From NCBI GenBank assembly GCA_005223375.1, contig RXOD01005021.1, positions 1 to 16,439 on the forward strand: DNA of 16,439 nucleotides. The letters are read 5' to 3'. The DNA is from Amoebophrya sp. AT5.2. Lineage: Eukaryota; Sar; Dinophyceae; Syndiniales; Amoebophryaceae. Shown here one piece after another: positions 8,416 through 16,393 of this stretch. The notes under the pieces are model-generated. The model worked only from the letters and a program-made list of their open reading frames with translations, ran no database searches and was not told where the DNA came from. Position 1 is the stretch's first letter; every line of letters begins with the position of its first letter. Position numbers and translations under genes: made by a program.

Positions 8416-9022
8416 TTTTCGACGATGCGGCGAAGGAAGAATGGATCGACAGCTCTAAGCGGTCATCTTCTGGTGCGTCTGGATCTCGACGGCATAAATG
8501 ACGGCAGTGGAGGGCAACTTTGCAGCTACCGCGGTGTGAAGCTCGCGCCTGTTTCTATCCGACAGCACGAAGGCATACTTCATGTTCATTCGCATCCAGT
8601 GGCCCTGCTCCTAGGTCACCCAACATAGCTGCATCCCCGAATGCAGAGTCTGGATCTCGACGGCTTTGCGTCTGTCTGTGTGGAAAGTGATGCGGCTAGT
8701 TCCGCTAACGCGTTGTGGTGGGGACTGTCATACTTTCTCGCGCCATGATCACGTCGAAAGCATAGGCATATTCTCGCCCAAATCCTGCAGACGAAACGTC
8801 TCCGAATGCAAACCACTTCAAGTGACAGTTTTTCAGCATACTATGCACGAGCAGCATCACGGTGACATTTGGACTCTTTGAGATCGCGCAACACCACGCT
8901 CGATAGAAGCGGATTGAAAGTAGGTCGTGGATGATTCAGACTTCTTATTTGCAAACGGATCTTCTTGCGTGGCAACCCTTACTAAGACCTGTTCACGAGT
9001 CGTGAAATGCCGCCGACGTTAT
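8416..9022. other. Spacer upstream of the NYN gene
   Basis: These 607 bases have no convincing frame on either strand. They hold the 3' flank of the glycosyltransferase gene and the 5' flank of the NYN gene, plus a 17-bp direct repeat (listed separately). After each repeat copy a loosely similar GGCATAYT motif recurs (~8571 and ~8766), hinting at an old, decayed duplication of roughly 100-150 bases. No tRNA-like cloverleaf was recognised. Confidence 0.5.
8477..8664. repeat. 17-bp perfect direct repeat, 171 bases apart
   Basis: GTCTGGATCTCGACGGC occurs at 8477-8493 and 8648-8664. The flanks diverge except for a possible second match (AGCACGAAGGCATACTTC near 8562 against AAGCATAGGCATATTCTC near 8759). 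It may be a degenerate segmental duplication or a dispersed genomic repeat. Confidence 0.6.
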
Positions 9023-10852
9023 TCATAACTCAATCCTCGAAGTTTCTGGTCTTTCGATCGAGTCGCCTTCGCCTCTCAGGGCTATGCGGACTGCCATTCC
9101 CGCGTTCGTTTGTTCCAAGGGGGCTCCGCCGTCTCCTTCGCTTGTCCGGTTCTTGAGCGTCATTTTCAGCGCAAAGGGGCCTGCAGGATTTTCGGCCGTT
9201 AGAAGCGCCGCCAACTCCGATTCGTTGCCCCGTTCCCAGATGTAAAACTTGCCTGGTTGCATCAGCAAGTTGGGACCTCCGTCAATCCCGGTAGTGCGCG
9301 GCAACACGTCGTCGACCCAGTATCGCAAAAACCTCCTCGAGAACGCCAACAGGTCCAGAAAGGACTGGTCCAGCGAAAAAATGTTGAACGAGTTCGTGAT
9401 CACCTCCTTCCCGTCGAGCGGGAGGAACACGTCATCGTACAGCGACCGCTGCAAGGCGAGCTTCTCCTGCTCCCCACTACTTGCTCGCGGCCGCGGCACG
9501 TCCGCTTCATTACTGTGTTCCTCGAACAGGAAGTAGGTGTCCGGGGCATTCATTCCCGCTGTAGTTGCGGGACGGCCAGCGTCAGTCGTGGTTTCGACAT
9601 TCTTTTTCCCTTCATCGCGATTTGGACGAAGATCAAGATTTCTCCTCTGCCAGAACAAGTTTTCGTGTCCCTCCCCCTCCAGACCAACCTTCGTCGTCCA
9701 GAAGACCTGATTGCTCGCCGCGTCCAGTCGCAGAACCTGTGCCTGCTCGCGTCGTCGCGCCCAGCGTTTTCGGTACGCGTCCCGCCAAAGCCGCAGCATC
9801 GGCGAATTCGAATTCGCCACGAGAAACCAGATCGCCGGCTGCGGAATCTGAAAAGGCTCCCCGTGTCCGGCAGCAGGAAACACAACCCGTTCCGCACCGT
9901 GGTAGAGCCACATCCCAGCGCCGTTCCCATTCATCTTCTCGAAGACCCACTCATCCAGCGGCCGCAAACACAGCATTGTCGCGTCCGCCCAGACATTCAG
10001 CGCATCTTCGGTTCGCTTTTTGCCACCCTCAGCTCCTGGACCACGACTAGGAGGTTCTCCCGAGGGGGTCGCCAACAACTCCAGCCGTAGCGCGTCGGCG
10101 AGAATGAAGGTGGACAGGTAGCGCAGGCCTTCCGCGTTTTCGTCCGCCACCGGAAGGAAAAAGTGCGGGTCGCGCTTCACATTGTACGGGCGGTAGGGGT
10201 GACTTATTTTCGGTTCTGACGGCGACGCGGAACTCCTTGAATCGTCCGTGGTATGTTCAGTATCCCAGTAAACGGCGTCGGTCACGAGTGAAGATTGCGC
10301 CGCGGGAGCGAGCGGCACGTGGCTAGAGCTGCTGCTGTTCTCCTGCAGCAGGGCCGCATCCCGTCGTGTACCACTTTCGTCGACACCTCCTCCCTGGGCG
10401 TACTCGGTCTCCTGCTCGGCATGCTGCTGTAACACCGTGACGTCCTCCAGCCGAGCCCACCGAGGCAAGTCTGCCCCGGACAGTAGCACAATTTCCCAGG
10501 TGGGGTTGTGAAGTTCCCAAGACCGGCGGCACTTCTGGGCGAGAGGCGGGGCGCGCTCCCAGCCCTGGTGCCAGTAGAGAAAAACGCGCTTCGTTCTGGC
10601 CGCGAGCTCATGGTGCTTGTTACGCTTAGGGGGCTGCGATAGTCCTCCTGCGTCTACCTCTTCTTCTGGATTTGCTGTAGGTGTCTGGAGGGCCGAGGCT
10701 CTCGTCGTTAATAGAGTTCGAGTTGGAAGAGGTAGTGGTAGGGGAAGTAGAAGCGAAACTAGTACAAGCTGGAGTTGTGTCAAGTTCGATATCATCGACA
10801 ACTTCCTAGAGCTGTTCCCGGTACACGAGTTGTGTCTGCGCCTACTCGACAT
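9023..10852 (-). CDS. Type II membrane glycosyltransferase, Caps_synth/GT32-like
   Basis: The open frame continues upstream to ~11089, but the first in-frame ATG is 10852, giving 609 residues; a second ATG is 10795. A short basic N-terminus (SSRRRHN) precedes a hydrophobic Leu/Pro anchor at ~26-49, the layout of a Golgi type II enzyme. The catalytic region matches capsular-polysaccharide-synthesis/GT32-like transferases: VFLYWHQGWERAP (~90-102), SWELHNPTWEIVLLSG (~111-126), LADALRLELL (~252-260), WADATMLCLRPLDEWVF (~288-304) and WFLVANSNSPMLRLWRDAY. D290 in WADAT stands where the family has its conserved metal/sugar-nucleotide Asp. A Gly/Pro/Lys insert (~262-285) separates LADALRLELL from WADAT, which are nearly adjacent in typical relatives. 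The C-terminal 200 residues (GKFYIWERG, GPFALKMTL) are unassigned. It probably transfers a sugar in the secretory pathway; donor and acceptor cannot be read from sequence. Confidence 0.78.
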   Translation of the reverse strand: MSSRRRHNSCTGNSSRKLSMISNLTQLQLVLVSLLLPLPLPLPTRTLLTTRASALQTPTANPEEEVDAGGLSQPPKRNKHHELAARTKRVFLYWHQGWERAPPLAQKCRRSWELHNPTWEIVLLSGADLPRWARLEDVTVLQQHAEQETEYAQGGGVDESGTRRDAALLQENSSSSSHVPLAPAAQSSLVTDAVYWDTEHTTDDSRSSASPSEPKISHPYRPYNVKRDPHFFLPVADENAEGLRYLSTFILADALRLELLATPSGEPPSRGPGAEGGKKRTEDALNVWADATMLCLRPLDEWVFEKMNGNGAGMWLYHGAERVVFPAAGHGEPFQIPQPAIWFLVANSNSPMLRLWRDAYRKRWARRREQAQVLRLDAASNQVFWTTKVGLEGEGHENLFWQRRNLDLRPNRDEGKKNVETTTDAGRPATTAGMNAPDTYFLFEEHSNEADVPRPRASSGEQEKLALQRSLYDDVFLPLDGKEVITNSFNIFSLDQSFLDLLAFSRRFLRYWVDDVLPRTTGIDGGPNLLMQPGKFYIWERGNESELAALLTAENPAGPFALKMTLKNRTSEGDGGAPLEQTNAGMAVRIALRGEGDSIERPETSRIEL

Positions 10853-11108
10853 TCTGGAATTCTGCTCGTGCAACTGCAAACGTCGTCCAATCACGATATG
10901 CGCATTTGTTTTGCAACTGTAGTACCCGAAAGTATTTACAACAGTACTCAAAATGGAGTTAGACAAAACAACGACGTGGCACGAAATGAGAGACAGAGGA
11001 AGAGAAGACCTGCTCCTGCATCTGTGATTTGTTCCAGCGTTAGCCCGGATACGAACAGCAAGCGCGCAAAACACGAAGCCCTCCGTCAACGGTTGTTCGA
11101 AAAAAAAC

Positions 11109-11385
11109 CTAGAGTTGTATTCTGCTCACCACCTCATGCAAGTCCACACCGAGGTGCTCTTTCGCGAATCCGGTCACGTGCAGTTTTACGAAGGCCACCG
11201 CCTGACGCGAAAACCGGTGCCAGTGGTTCATGAAAGCGTTAATCACCTTATCATCCTTCTTCCAGGCATGGTACACGAAAAAAGCAGCCACCACCATCGC
11301 CAGCAGAGTGCAGAAGCACAGGAATAACAGTCCGGAAACGAGAAATCGGTCCAAAAGATGCTTCTCCGCGTTAGGGTCAATGTAC
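11109..11385 (-). CDS. Small single-TM protein, last exon; first exon unresolved
   Basis: The minus-strand frame ends in TAG at 11109 and reads YIDPNAEKHLLDRF, then a strong membrane segment (LVSGLLFLCFCTLLAMVVAAFFVYHAW), then a basic/amphipathic tail (KKDDKVINAFMNHWHRF ... VTGFAKEHLGVDLHEVV). I do not recognise the family. There is no ATG in this frame between an upstream TGA and the membrane segment, so the start must lie in another exon. An acceptor-like CAACAACAG abuts 11385. A nearby ATG at 11487 (MRVYYLVQ...) is a candidate first exon, but none of the AG/GT donors I tried joins it in phase. The gene lies between two other minus-strand genes at short spacing. The hydropathy pattern and uninterrupted frame support real coding. 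Confidence 0.55.
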
Positions 11386-11435
11386 CTGTTGTTGTATTGT
11401 GACGAGTTTATACTTTTCTGGTCGTGTACCTGTAC
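11386..11435 (-). other. Intron-like segment bounded by CAGGTAC direct repeats
   Basis: On the minus strand CAGGTAC occurs three times: two overlapping copies (11438-11432 and 11432-11426) and one at 11388-11382. Cutting at AG/GT in the first and last copies gives a 50-nt segment (44 nt from the second copy) starting GTACAG and ending CAACAACAG. Matching AGGT at both ends is the arrangement seen in dinoflagellate introns and introner-type insertions. Neither length joins the ATG at 11487 to the downstream frame, so the exact splice is uncertain. Confidence 0.3.
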
Positions 11436-11570
11436 CTGTATGGTGCACCTGCACAGCACCTGTCTGCACCAAGTAGTAGACCCGCATCAAATCAATGAAT
11501 TGGAAAGGCAAAGGGGAAACAGACTGAACGATCAACGATTCCGATTCGAAGCAAGGTACTAGACTTGGGT

Positions 11571-11900
11571 TTACCCCTGCAGGTCTTGAAACTCGTTTCC
11601 CTCCATGTTTTTCTGCAGGTAGTTCATCCCGAAACCTTCCTTCCCGACTTTCTCCTTCCTGCCGATCTCGTAACGAATTAGCTGCTGGTCTTCTTCCGTC
11701 AATTCGATCGCCTCACCCGCTTTTATTCGGTCCAACTTTCGGTATAACTCGACGAAGGGGTCGTCCTGCTGATCTGCCGTTGATGGTGCAACTTCGAGCT
11801 GCTCGTCTTTCTCGTCCGATTTCTTTTTTCGGGAGGACACGCTGACGAAGACGGCCATACCGAGCACGCCCGCGCCAAGACTCGTCGCCACTGGAAGCAT
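11571..11900 (-). CDS. Small N-terminally anchored hydrophilic protein, 109 residues
   Basis: The frame stays open upstream, but the first in-frame ATG is 11900 and the stop is TAA at 11571. Residues ~5-20 (ATSLGAGVLGMAVFVSV) are a short hydrophobic anchor followed at once by SSRKKK, a positive-inside signature. The remainder is charged: a Glu/Asp/Gln linker, then a helical block (DPFVELYRKLDRIKAGEAIELTEEDQQLIRYEIGRK, in part) and an ending with FGMNYLQKN. No family is recognised. The gene lies ~80-190 bases upstream of the other small membrane protein on the same strand. A small organelle- or ER-anchored protein facing the cytosol is a reasonable guess only. Confidence 0.62.
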   Translation of the reverse strand: MLPVATSLGAGVLGMAVFVSVSSRKKKSDEKDEQLEVAPSTADQQDDPFVELYRKLDRIKAGEAIELTEEDQQLIRYEIGRKEKVGKEGFGMNYLQKNMEGNEFQDLQG

Positions 11901-12371
11901 CTCGTGGTTGTAGTTGTACTTGTTTCCTAATAAACTTGTAGTCTGGACGTCTAGATCCAAGCTAAAAACGAAGAGTGGGTGCAATGATCATGACGTCCGC
12001 CGTACTTGGCGAAGCAAGAAGAAGAATGGATGCTTATGGTTCGTTGTGTTTTTTGAAACACTTGCTTCTCGTCCTTACCAGTACCACCAATTCGTAACAT
12101 CTCCTCGTGCGCTCTGCCACTCGTTTCTCTAAGTATGGGTACCGCTTGTTATTGGTCGTGTGCGTCGCTCCGTTCTCACTCTTAGCCCCTCCCCTCTGCC
12201 TCGCCAGCGTGCCACGGCAGACAACAGTTTCGCTTCGTTGTTCTGCGTCTTCCGCGACAAACGACAAAAGTCAATCGCTCGTTGTTATTTAGTTTCTCAT
12301 TCTCTTCAAGAACTTCACACGCGGTTTTGGTCATGCGAGTCCCAAACAAAAGCCACAGTGAGGGGACCGAC
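11901..12371. other. Spacer downstream of the FtsH-like gene
   Basis: These 471 bases contain no recognised gene. I searched the minus strand for a continuation of the FtsH-like protein (an HExxH zinc protease motif) and saw none. The stop of that gene overlaps a donor-like GAC/GTGAGT, so a 3' exon further away cannot be excluded. Short frames here are probably chance. Confidence 0.45.
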
Positions 12372-14609
12372 TCACGTCGATCTCCTGCTGCTAGTACTAC
12401 CTCCACTGCCAACCTCCGTACTTTGAATCAGCAACTGGCCCAGCAGCCGCATCGCCTCTTGGTTGGCTGCCATGTTCATTTGTTGATCGGGAGTGTTGAG
12501 TAGTCCAGGAGCGTGCAGCCCTGCTGGCGACGATCTAGGCGTAGGTCCCCCACGGCCCCGCCCGACTCTTTTCGCCTGCTCTTGCAGTGCACCCGCCGCT
12601 GCAGAGATCGGATTTTCCCCAGTTGCTGTGCTGGCGCCAGCTTCTCCTTCTTGCGCTTCCTCGTACAGGTTGTCAGTATCCTCCGCGTCGGAGGGGCTGT
12701 TCGCGTCCTGTTCCTCTTCGTCGCTGCTGATCCCCACGCTTGCGAAGTCCGTGTTTCTCCGCCCCGTGACGTCGCACGCGGCCTTCAGGTCGTCCCACGT
12801 GATGCAAGGGCTGCGGCGGCGCGCAGCTAAGAGCGCCGCTTCGTTCATGAGGTGCGCGATTTCCGCGCAGCTCCGCCCTCGACACCGCCTTGCCAGCTTC
12901 TGCACGTACCGCTCGCCGCGATTCGACTCGACTGAAAACAGCTCTGGGTCCAGCGCTTTCCCCCTCGCGTGGATGCGGATGCACTCGGCGCGGGTCTTTT
13001 GCGCCGGATATCGGATGCGCACGATCCTATCCAGGCGGCCCGGACGGAGCAGCGCCGGATCCAGCGTGTGGGCGCGGTTCGTTGCCGCGAGAAACACGAA
13101 GAAGGACTCCGAATCCGATTTAGCAGCTGCTGGCCGCGAAAATGAAAATGTTGCTGATACGGAACTACTGCCGGATGCCGACTGTCCAGCGGATCCAGTC
13201 GCAGTACTACTTTTTCCCCCCGCGGCAGAGCGCTTCATATGCATGCCGTCCAGTTCGACGAGCAGCTGCGAGATCGTCTGGCAGTACTCGCCGCTCCCGA
13301 GTTGGTCATCCCGGCTGCCCAGCGCCTCCAGCTCGTCCAGGAACAGGATGCTCGCTTGGTACTGCTGCGCGCTGGCAAAAAACCTCCGCACGCGGCTCGC
13401 GCCGACACCCACGTACTTCTCCACGAAGCCGCTCGCGCTCGCGTGAAAGAACGGAACGCCCGCTTCGGTCGCCACGGCGCGCGCCAGCAGCGTCTTGCCG
13501 CACCCCGGCGGCCCGACCAGCAGCGTGCCCAGCGGCGGCACCGCGCCGAGCATGCGGAAGCTGTCTGGGTTCCTCACGTACTCAATCACCTCCCGCAACT
13601 CCTGCTTTTGCTTCTTAAACCCCGCAACGTCGGCGAAGCAAATTCCGCGCGGCCTCCCGTCTCCAGCAGCTGCCCCTCCGTCAGGAGCTGCACCGCCGGC
13701 CGAAGTAGAACCACCTCCGGCATCGCTCTCCGGTGTGGTCTTGCGGAAGAACGGCGTGCCGCTGTCGTCGTTTTTGGTCGACAATGGGTTGCACTGCTCG
13801 TAGTACCAGTAGCAAAACGCCAGCGTCAGAGTCAACGTGATCAGGTCGACAGCGAGCGCAGCAGCCACGTCTTTGTTCATGCGCTTCCCGGCGCTGCCGC
13901 CCCTCCTCGTAGTTGTACTCGAAGCAACAGCAAGTGGACCACCGCCGCCACCGCCCAGGAGGCCTGCACCCGCCGCGTGCGGGATGCCAGCCGCCTGTAT
14001 CGCTGCGAACACGACTGCATGGCAGCCAGGAACGAGGACCGTGGAATAAAGCGGCGTTGCAGGAGGTTCTGCTGATGGCAAGGACGCAACGGAATCCGGA
14101 ATCGCGGCACTAACTATGGTTATGGCGGGCGGCACCACTTGTGCACTTTTGTCGACCTCGAACGTGAGGCTTCCGAAATCTGGTCTGATGCTGTCCGTAT
14201 CGTAGGAGACCGCGGTAACGAGCTTCCGCGCGACCATGTCCAGAAACTCGCTGAGCGGCACCAAAATCCGACTCCCCCCCTCGAGAACCTGGGTGGTAAC
14301 CAGGTCCGGGCGTGATGATGCGGAACTCGACGTGCTTCCGGCAGCAGCTGCAGGAGCGACGATGGTACTCCCAACCGCACCCCCAGTTCCGGCTGCTGCG
14401 CCCGCGAGGGCTAGACGCGATGTCGGCGATGCACCGTTCTTGCTACCACCTCCCTGCAGCAACTTGAGCGCGATGTAGTAGGTACCAGCCATGGACACAC
14501 TGAAGGTGCAGAACCGAAGCCAGTCGACTTCGATTTTCGGCAAGTACTTGTCGTCGCGGCGACCGCCAACGCGAATGCCGCTCACGTCAGAGAGTAGCTG
14601 AAGAAGCAT
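12372..14609 (-). CDS. FtsH-type membrane AAA+ ATPase without the M41 protease domain
   Basis: From ATG 14609 the frame codes ~745 residues; it stays open a little further 5' but without an ATG. Residues ~30-50 (LRFCTFSVSMAGTYYIALKLL) and ~248-270 (AVDLITLTLTLAFCYWYY) are membrane segments enclosing a ~200-residue Ala/Ser/Gly-rich domain, the FtsH topology. The AAA module follows: FADVAGFKKQKQELREVIEY (~325), Walker A GPPGCGKT (~366-373), pore loop FVEKYVGVGASRVR (~395), Walker B SILFLDELEALG (~420-431), sensor 1/arginine region AATNR...DPALLRPGRLDR (~508-528) and lid helix CAEIAHLMNEAALLAARR (~581-598). A ~45-residue Ser/Gly/Ala insert (~457-502) sits between QLLVELDG and sensor 1. After the lid only ~140 acidic/Ser-rich residues remain, with no HExxH. 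It should therefore unfold or remodel membrane proteins but not cleave them, like the proteolytically inactive FtsHi class. Mitochondrial, plastid or ER location is undecided. Confidence 0.85.
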   Translation of the reverse strand: MLLQLLSDVSGIRVGGRRDDKYLPKIEVDWLRFCTFSVSMAGTYYIALKLLQGGGSKNGASPTSRLALAGAAAGTGGAVGSTIVAPAAAAGSTSSSASSRPDLVTTQVLEGGSRILVPLSEFLDMVARKLVTAVSYDTDSIRPDFGSLTFEVDKSAQVVPPAITIVSAAIPDSVASLPSAEPPATPLYSTVLVPGCHAVVFAAIQAAGIPHAAGAGLLGGGGGGPLAVASSTTTRRGGSAGKRMNKDVAAALAVDLITLTLTLAFCYWYYEQCNPLSTKNDDSGTPFFRKTTPESDAGGGSTSAGGAAPDGGAAAGDGRPRGICFADVAGFKKQKQELREVIEYVRNPDSFRMLGAVPPLGTLLVGPPGCGKTLLARAVATEAGVPFFHASASGFVEKYVGVGASRVRRFFASAQQYQASILFLDELEALGSRDDQLGSGEYCQTISQLLVELDGMHMKRSAAGGKSSTATGSAGQSASGSSSVSATFSFSRPAAAKSDSESFFVFLAATNRAHTLDPALLRPGRLDRIVRIRYPAQKTRAECIRIHARGKALDPELFSVESNRGERYVQKLARRCRGRSCAEIAHLMNEAALLAARRRSPCITWDDLKAACDVTGRRNTDFASVGISSDEEEQDANSPSDAEDTDNLYEEAQEGEAGASTATGENPISAAAGALQEQAKRVGRGRGGPTPRSSPAGLHAPGLLNTPDQQMNMAANQEAMRLLGQLLIQSTEVGSGGSTSSRRST

Positions 14610-15213
14610 CTTCTTGCGTAAGAACACTGCTGCCCAAAGAAAGCGGGCTACCGCTTCATCTACTACAACTACTAGTATTAGCTAATGAATGCTATTACTA
14701 GGTAGCGTCCGCTAGAGTGCTGCTCCTTCATGTCTGTCCTCGTGCCGAGAATAATTGAGATGTTCAACGTAGTAAAGTGCTATCTTCGTCATATTCTGTA
14801 CCTGGACCTGGAGATCACTTGCTGGAGTGAGTGGAATCAAACTCAAATTCTGTTTTACCGTATTCATTCGTCCTTGATACGTTTTCTGCGGGATTAGGTG
14901 CCGTGGGATCTGAAAGACACGAGGCGATCGACTCATCCGCGCAAACCGAAATCTTTTCATCCGAAAACACCCTCTATCATGTATGGTTCGGGAAACTTGC
15001 AATTGGTGGGACCACCCGTGCTTACGCTTGTCGTGGAACACTTGTTTGCACCAAGCAGATGGAAACTCTCTGCGGCTTTCGCACGATCCATGGGAAGATT
15101 GTGCCGAATCTGTTTTTTTCTTCCTCGCACAGATGAGACAACCGTTCCTACTCACTCGTCTTAAGAATGTACTAGCATCCGTCTGAAATTATCAAACTCG
15201 CCGTCCCACCCAT
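14610..15213. other. Spacer upstream of the FtsH-like gene
   Basis: These 604 bases are AT-richer than the flanking genes. The minus strand has an open stretch ending at 14712, in which the first ATGs are at ~14960 and ~14936. The product would be basic (MKRFRFARMSRSPRVFQIPR...) and matches nothing I know. I treat it as probably chance, though a short exon is possible. No promoter element or RNA gene could be identified. Confidence 0.45.
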
Positions 15214-15573
15214 TCATTTTTTGCTGGTGTTGCCTCCGGGATCCGGACCCGGCATCCCCCCTTTGGTCGTGGTCACCACTACCGCTGGTTCTCGGTGGTT
15301 GCATGTGCTGAGTGCGTATTCTTCCTCGCATATGCGGAGCAGTCGCACCGCGGCGGAATACTCCTTTTTCTTGGAGAGAAATTCGGAATCGATCGCCCGG
15401 CACCGGTCGCGTATTCGAACAACCTCCTTCAACAGCAAATCCTTCTCCGTGGCCAGAGCGTCTACGTCGGTCTCGATCGAAAGCAACGTGTCCCGACACA
15501 CCGCCACCGTCTTTCGCAACTCCTTGTGGACCACGTCGCCGGGGGCCCCGTTCGGGAAAGCCGGGGAGGACAT
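15214..15573 (-). CDS. SSNA1/DIP13-like coiled-coil protein
   Basis: This is a 119-residue frame from ATG 15573 (context CCCAGATGTCC), with an in-frame TGA not far upstream. Residues ~17-88 are one continuous charged coiled coil. Compared from memory with human SSNA1 (also about 119 residues), this block lines up without gaps over ~70 positions, sharing KEL/NEL at the start, EK and EV in the middle, and an E..Y ending (EEEYALS against EAAYLKI). The tail is Pro/Gly/Lys-rich (KGGMPGPDPGGNTSKK). SSNA1/DIP13 proteins form microtubule-associated fibrils at basal bodies, centrioles and axonemes, so a flagellar/basal-body role is inferred. Coiled coils align easily by chance, so the family call is provisional, but the equal length and lack of gaps favour it. 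Confidence 0.58.
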   Translation of the reverse strand: MSSPAFPNGAPGDVVHKELRKTVAVCRDTLLSIETDVDALATEKDLLLKEVVRIRDRCRAIDSEFLSKKKEYSAAVRLLRICEEEYALSTCNHREPAVVVTTTKGGMPGPDPGGNTSKK

Positions 15574-16011
15574 CTGGGTCGATGGCCTGCTGGCTCCTTT
15601 CTGAGAAATTCACGAGCTTACTTTTCGCCTGCGATTGCGGTGTTTTCAGGTTCGACGATGCAAAATCGGAAGAGAAGTTCGATACTTCGGAAACTGTACG
15701 TATGGCGTGTAGCAAGCATGATCAATCTATGCCTAACTTTGTTGGCATTGGAGTTGGACGGAGTAACTAGAAGAAGTCAGGAGCCCAAGCGGGAGGGGCA
15801 GACAGACTGCAAGAAATGATTATCGGCGGAGGTGAGCATATTGAACTTGAAGATGCAATGTGCTTGTACTATTCCTCGCACAGCGAAGTTTTTACTTTTC
15901 CCGCTGTCACTAGACGACGTGCAAGCAATGCTGAATGTGATTATGAAACGATTACGATGACGAAAAGCAATGCACGAAATGCAACCGAACGAGGAAGCGA
16001 AGTTGTTGACT

Positions 16012-16026
16012 GAGAGAGAGAGAGAG
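16012..16026. repeat. GA dinucleotide microsatellite
   Basis: Fifteen bases of uninterrupted alternating G and A (7.5 units). They are followed by loosely repetitive ACGACG/GAGAGA sequence to about 16070. Simple-sequence DNA; no function is implied. Confidence 0.85.
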
Positions 16027-16393
16027 TGATTTTTCCACACGACACGACGCACGAGCACGACGAGAGAGAAAATGAAGTTCACGAAAGCAAGAGCAACCGA
16101 GTGCCTCTCAGTAAATGGCTGACGGATGAGTGTGGTGGCGAGCGCATTTCTTGCAGACGGCAGGCGGTGTCTTCGTCGCCACTTTTTTGCTTCAGTTTTT
16201 TTGAATTACTTCCTAATTCTGCCGCCCCTTTGGGACTATTTTCCACCTCATTTCTCCGTTTCCTTGATCAGAGCGTCTGAACCTATTTTCTTGCTCCTCT
16301 TCTATGCGGATGCAGAACCGAAGCATGGCGTCTGACGTTTCTATATAATAACAATAGTGTTTGACATCTAGTTTTTGGACCTCTTATAACTAG

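Noticed and set aside
12493..13446. Plus-strand frame of 317 codons
   Set aside because: Antisense to the FtsH-like AAA domain, which carries the Walker motifs on the minus strand.
14712..15155. 147-codon minus-strand frame between the FtsH-like and SSNA1-like genes
   Set aside because: Begins with GTG rather than ATG; the first ATG is far inside, and composition and sequence suggest chance.
15161..15715. 184-codon minus-strand frame overlapping the SSNA1-like gene
   Set aside because: Starts with TTG; its Arg/Gly/Pro-rich product is the shifted frame of the coiled-coil gene, which matches a family and starts with ATG.
16343..16352. TATATAATAA as a promoter TATA box
   Set aside because: No gene starts at a suitable distance on either strand within the window.
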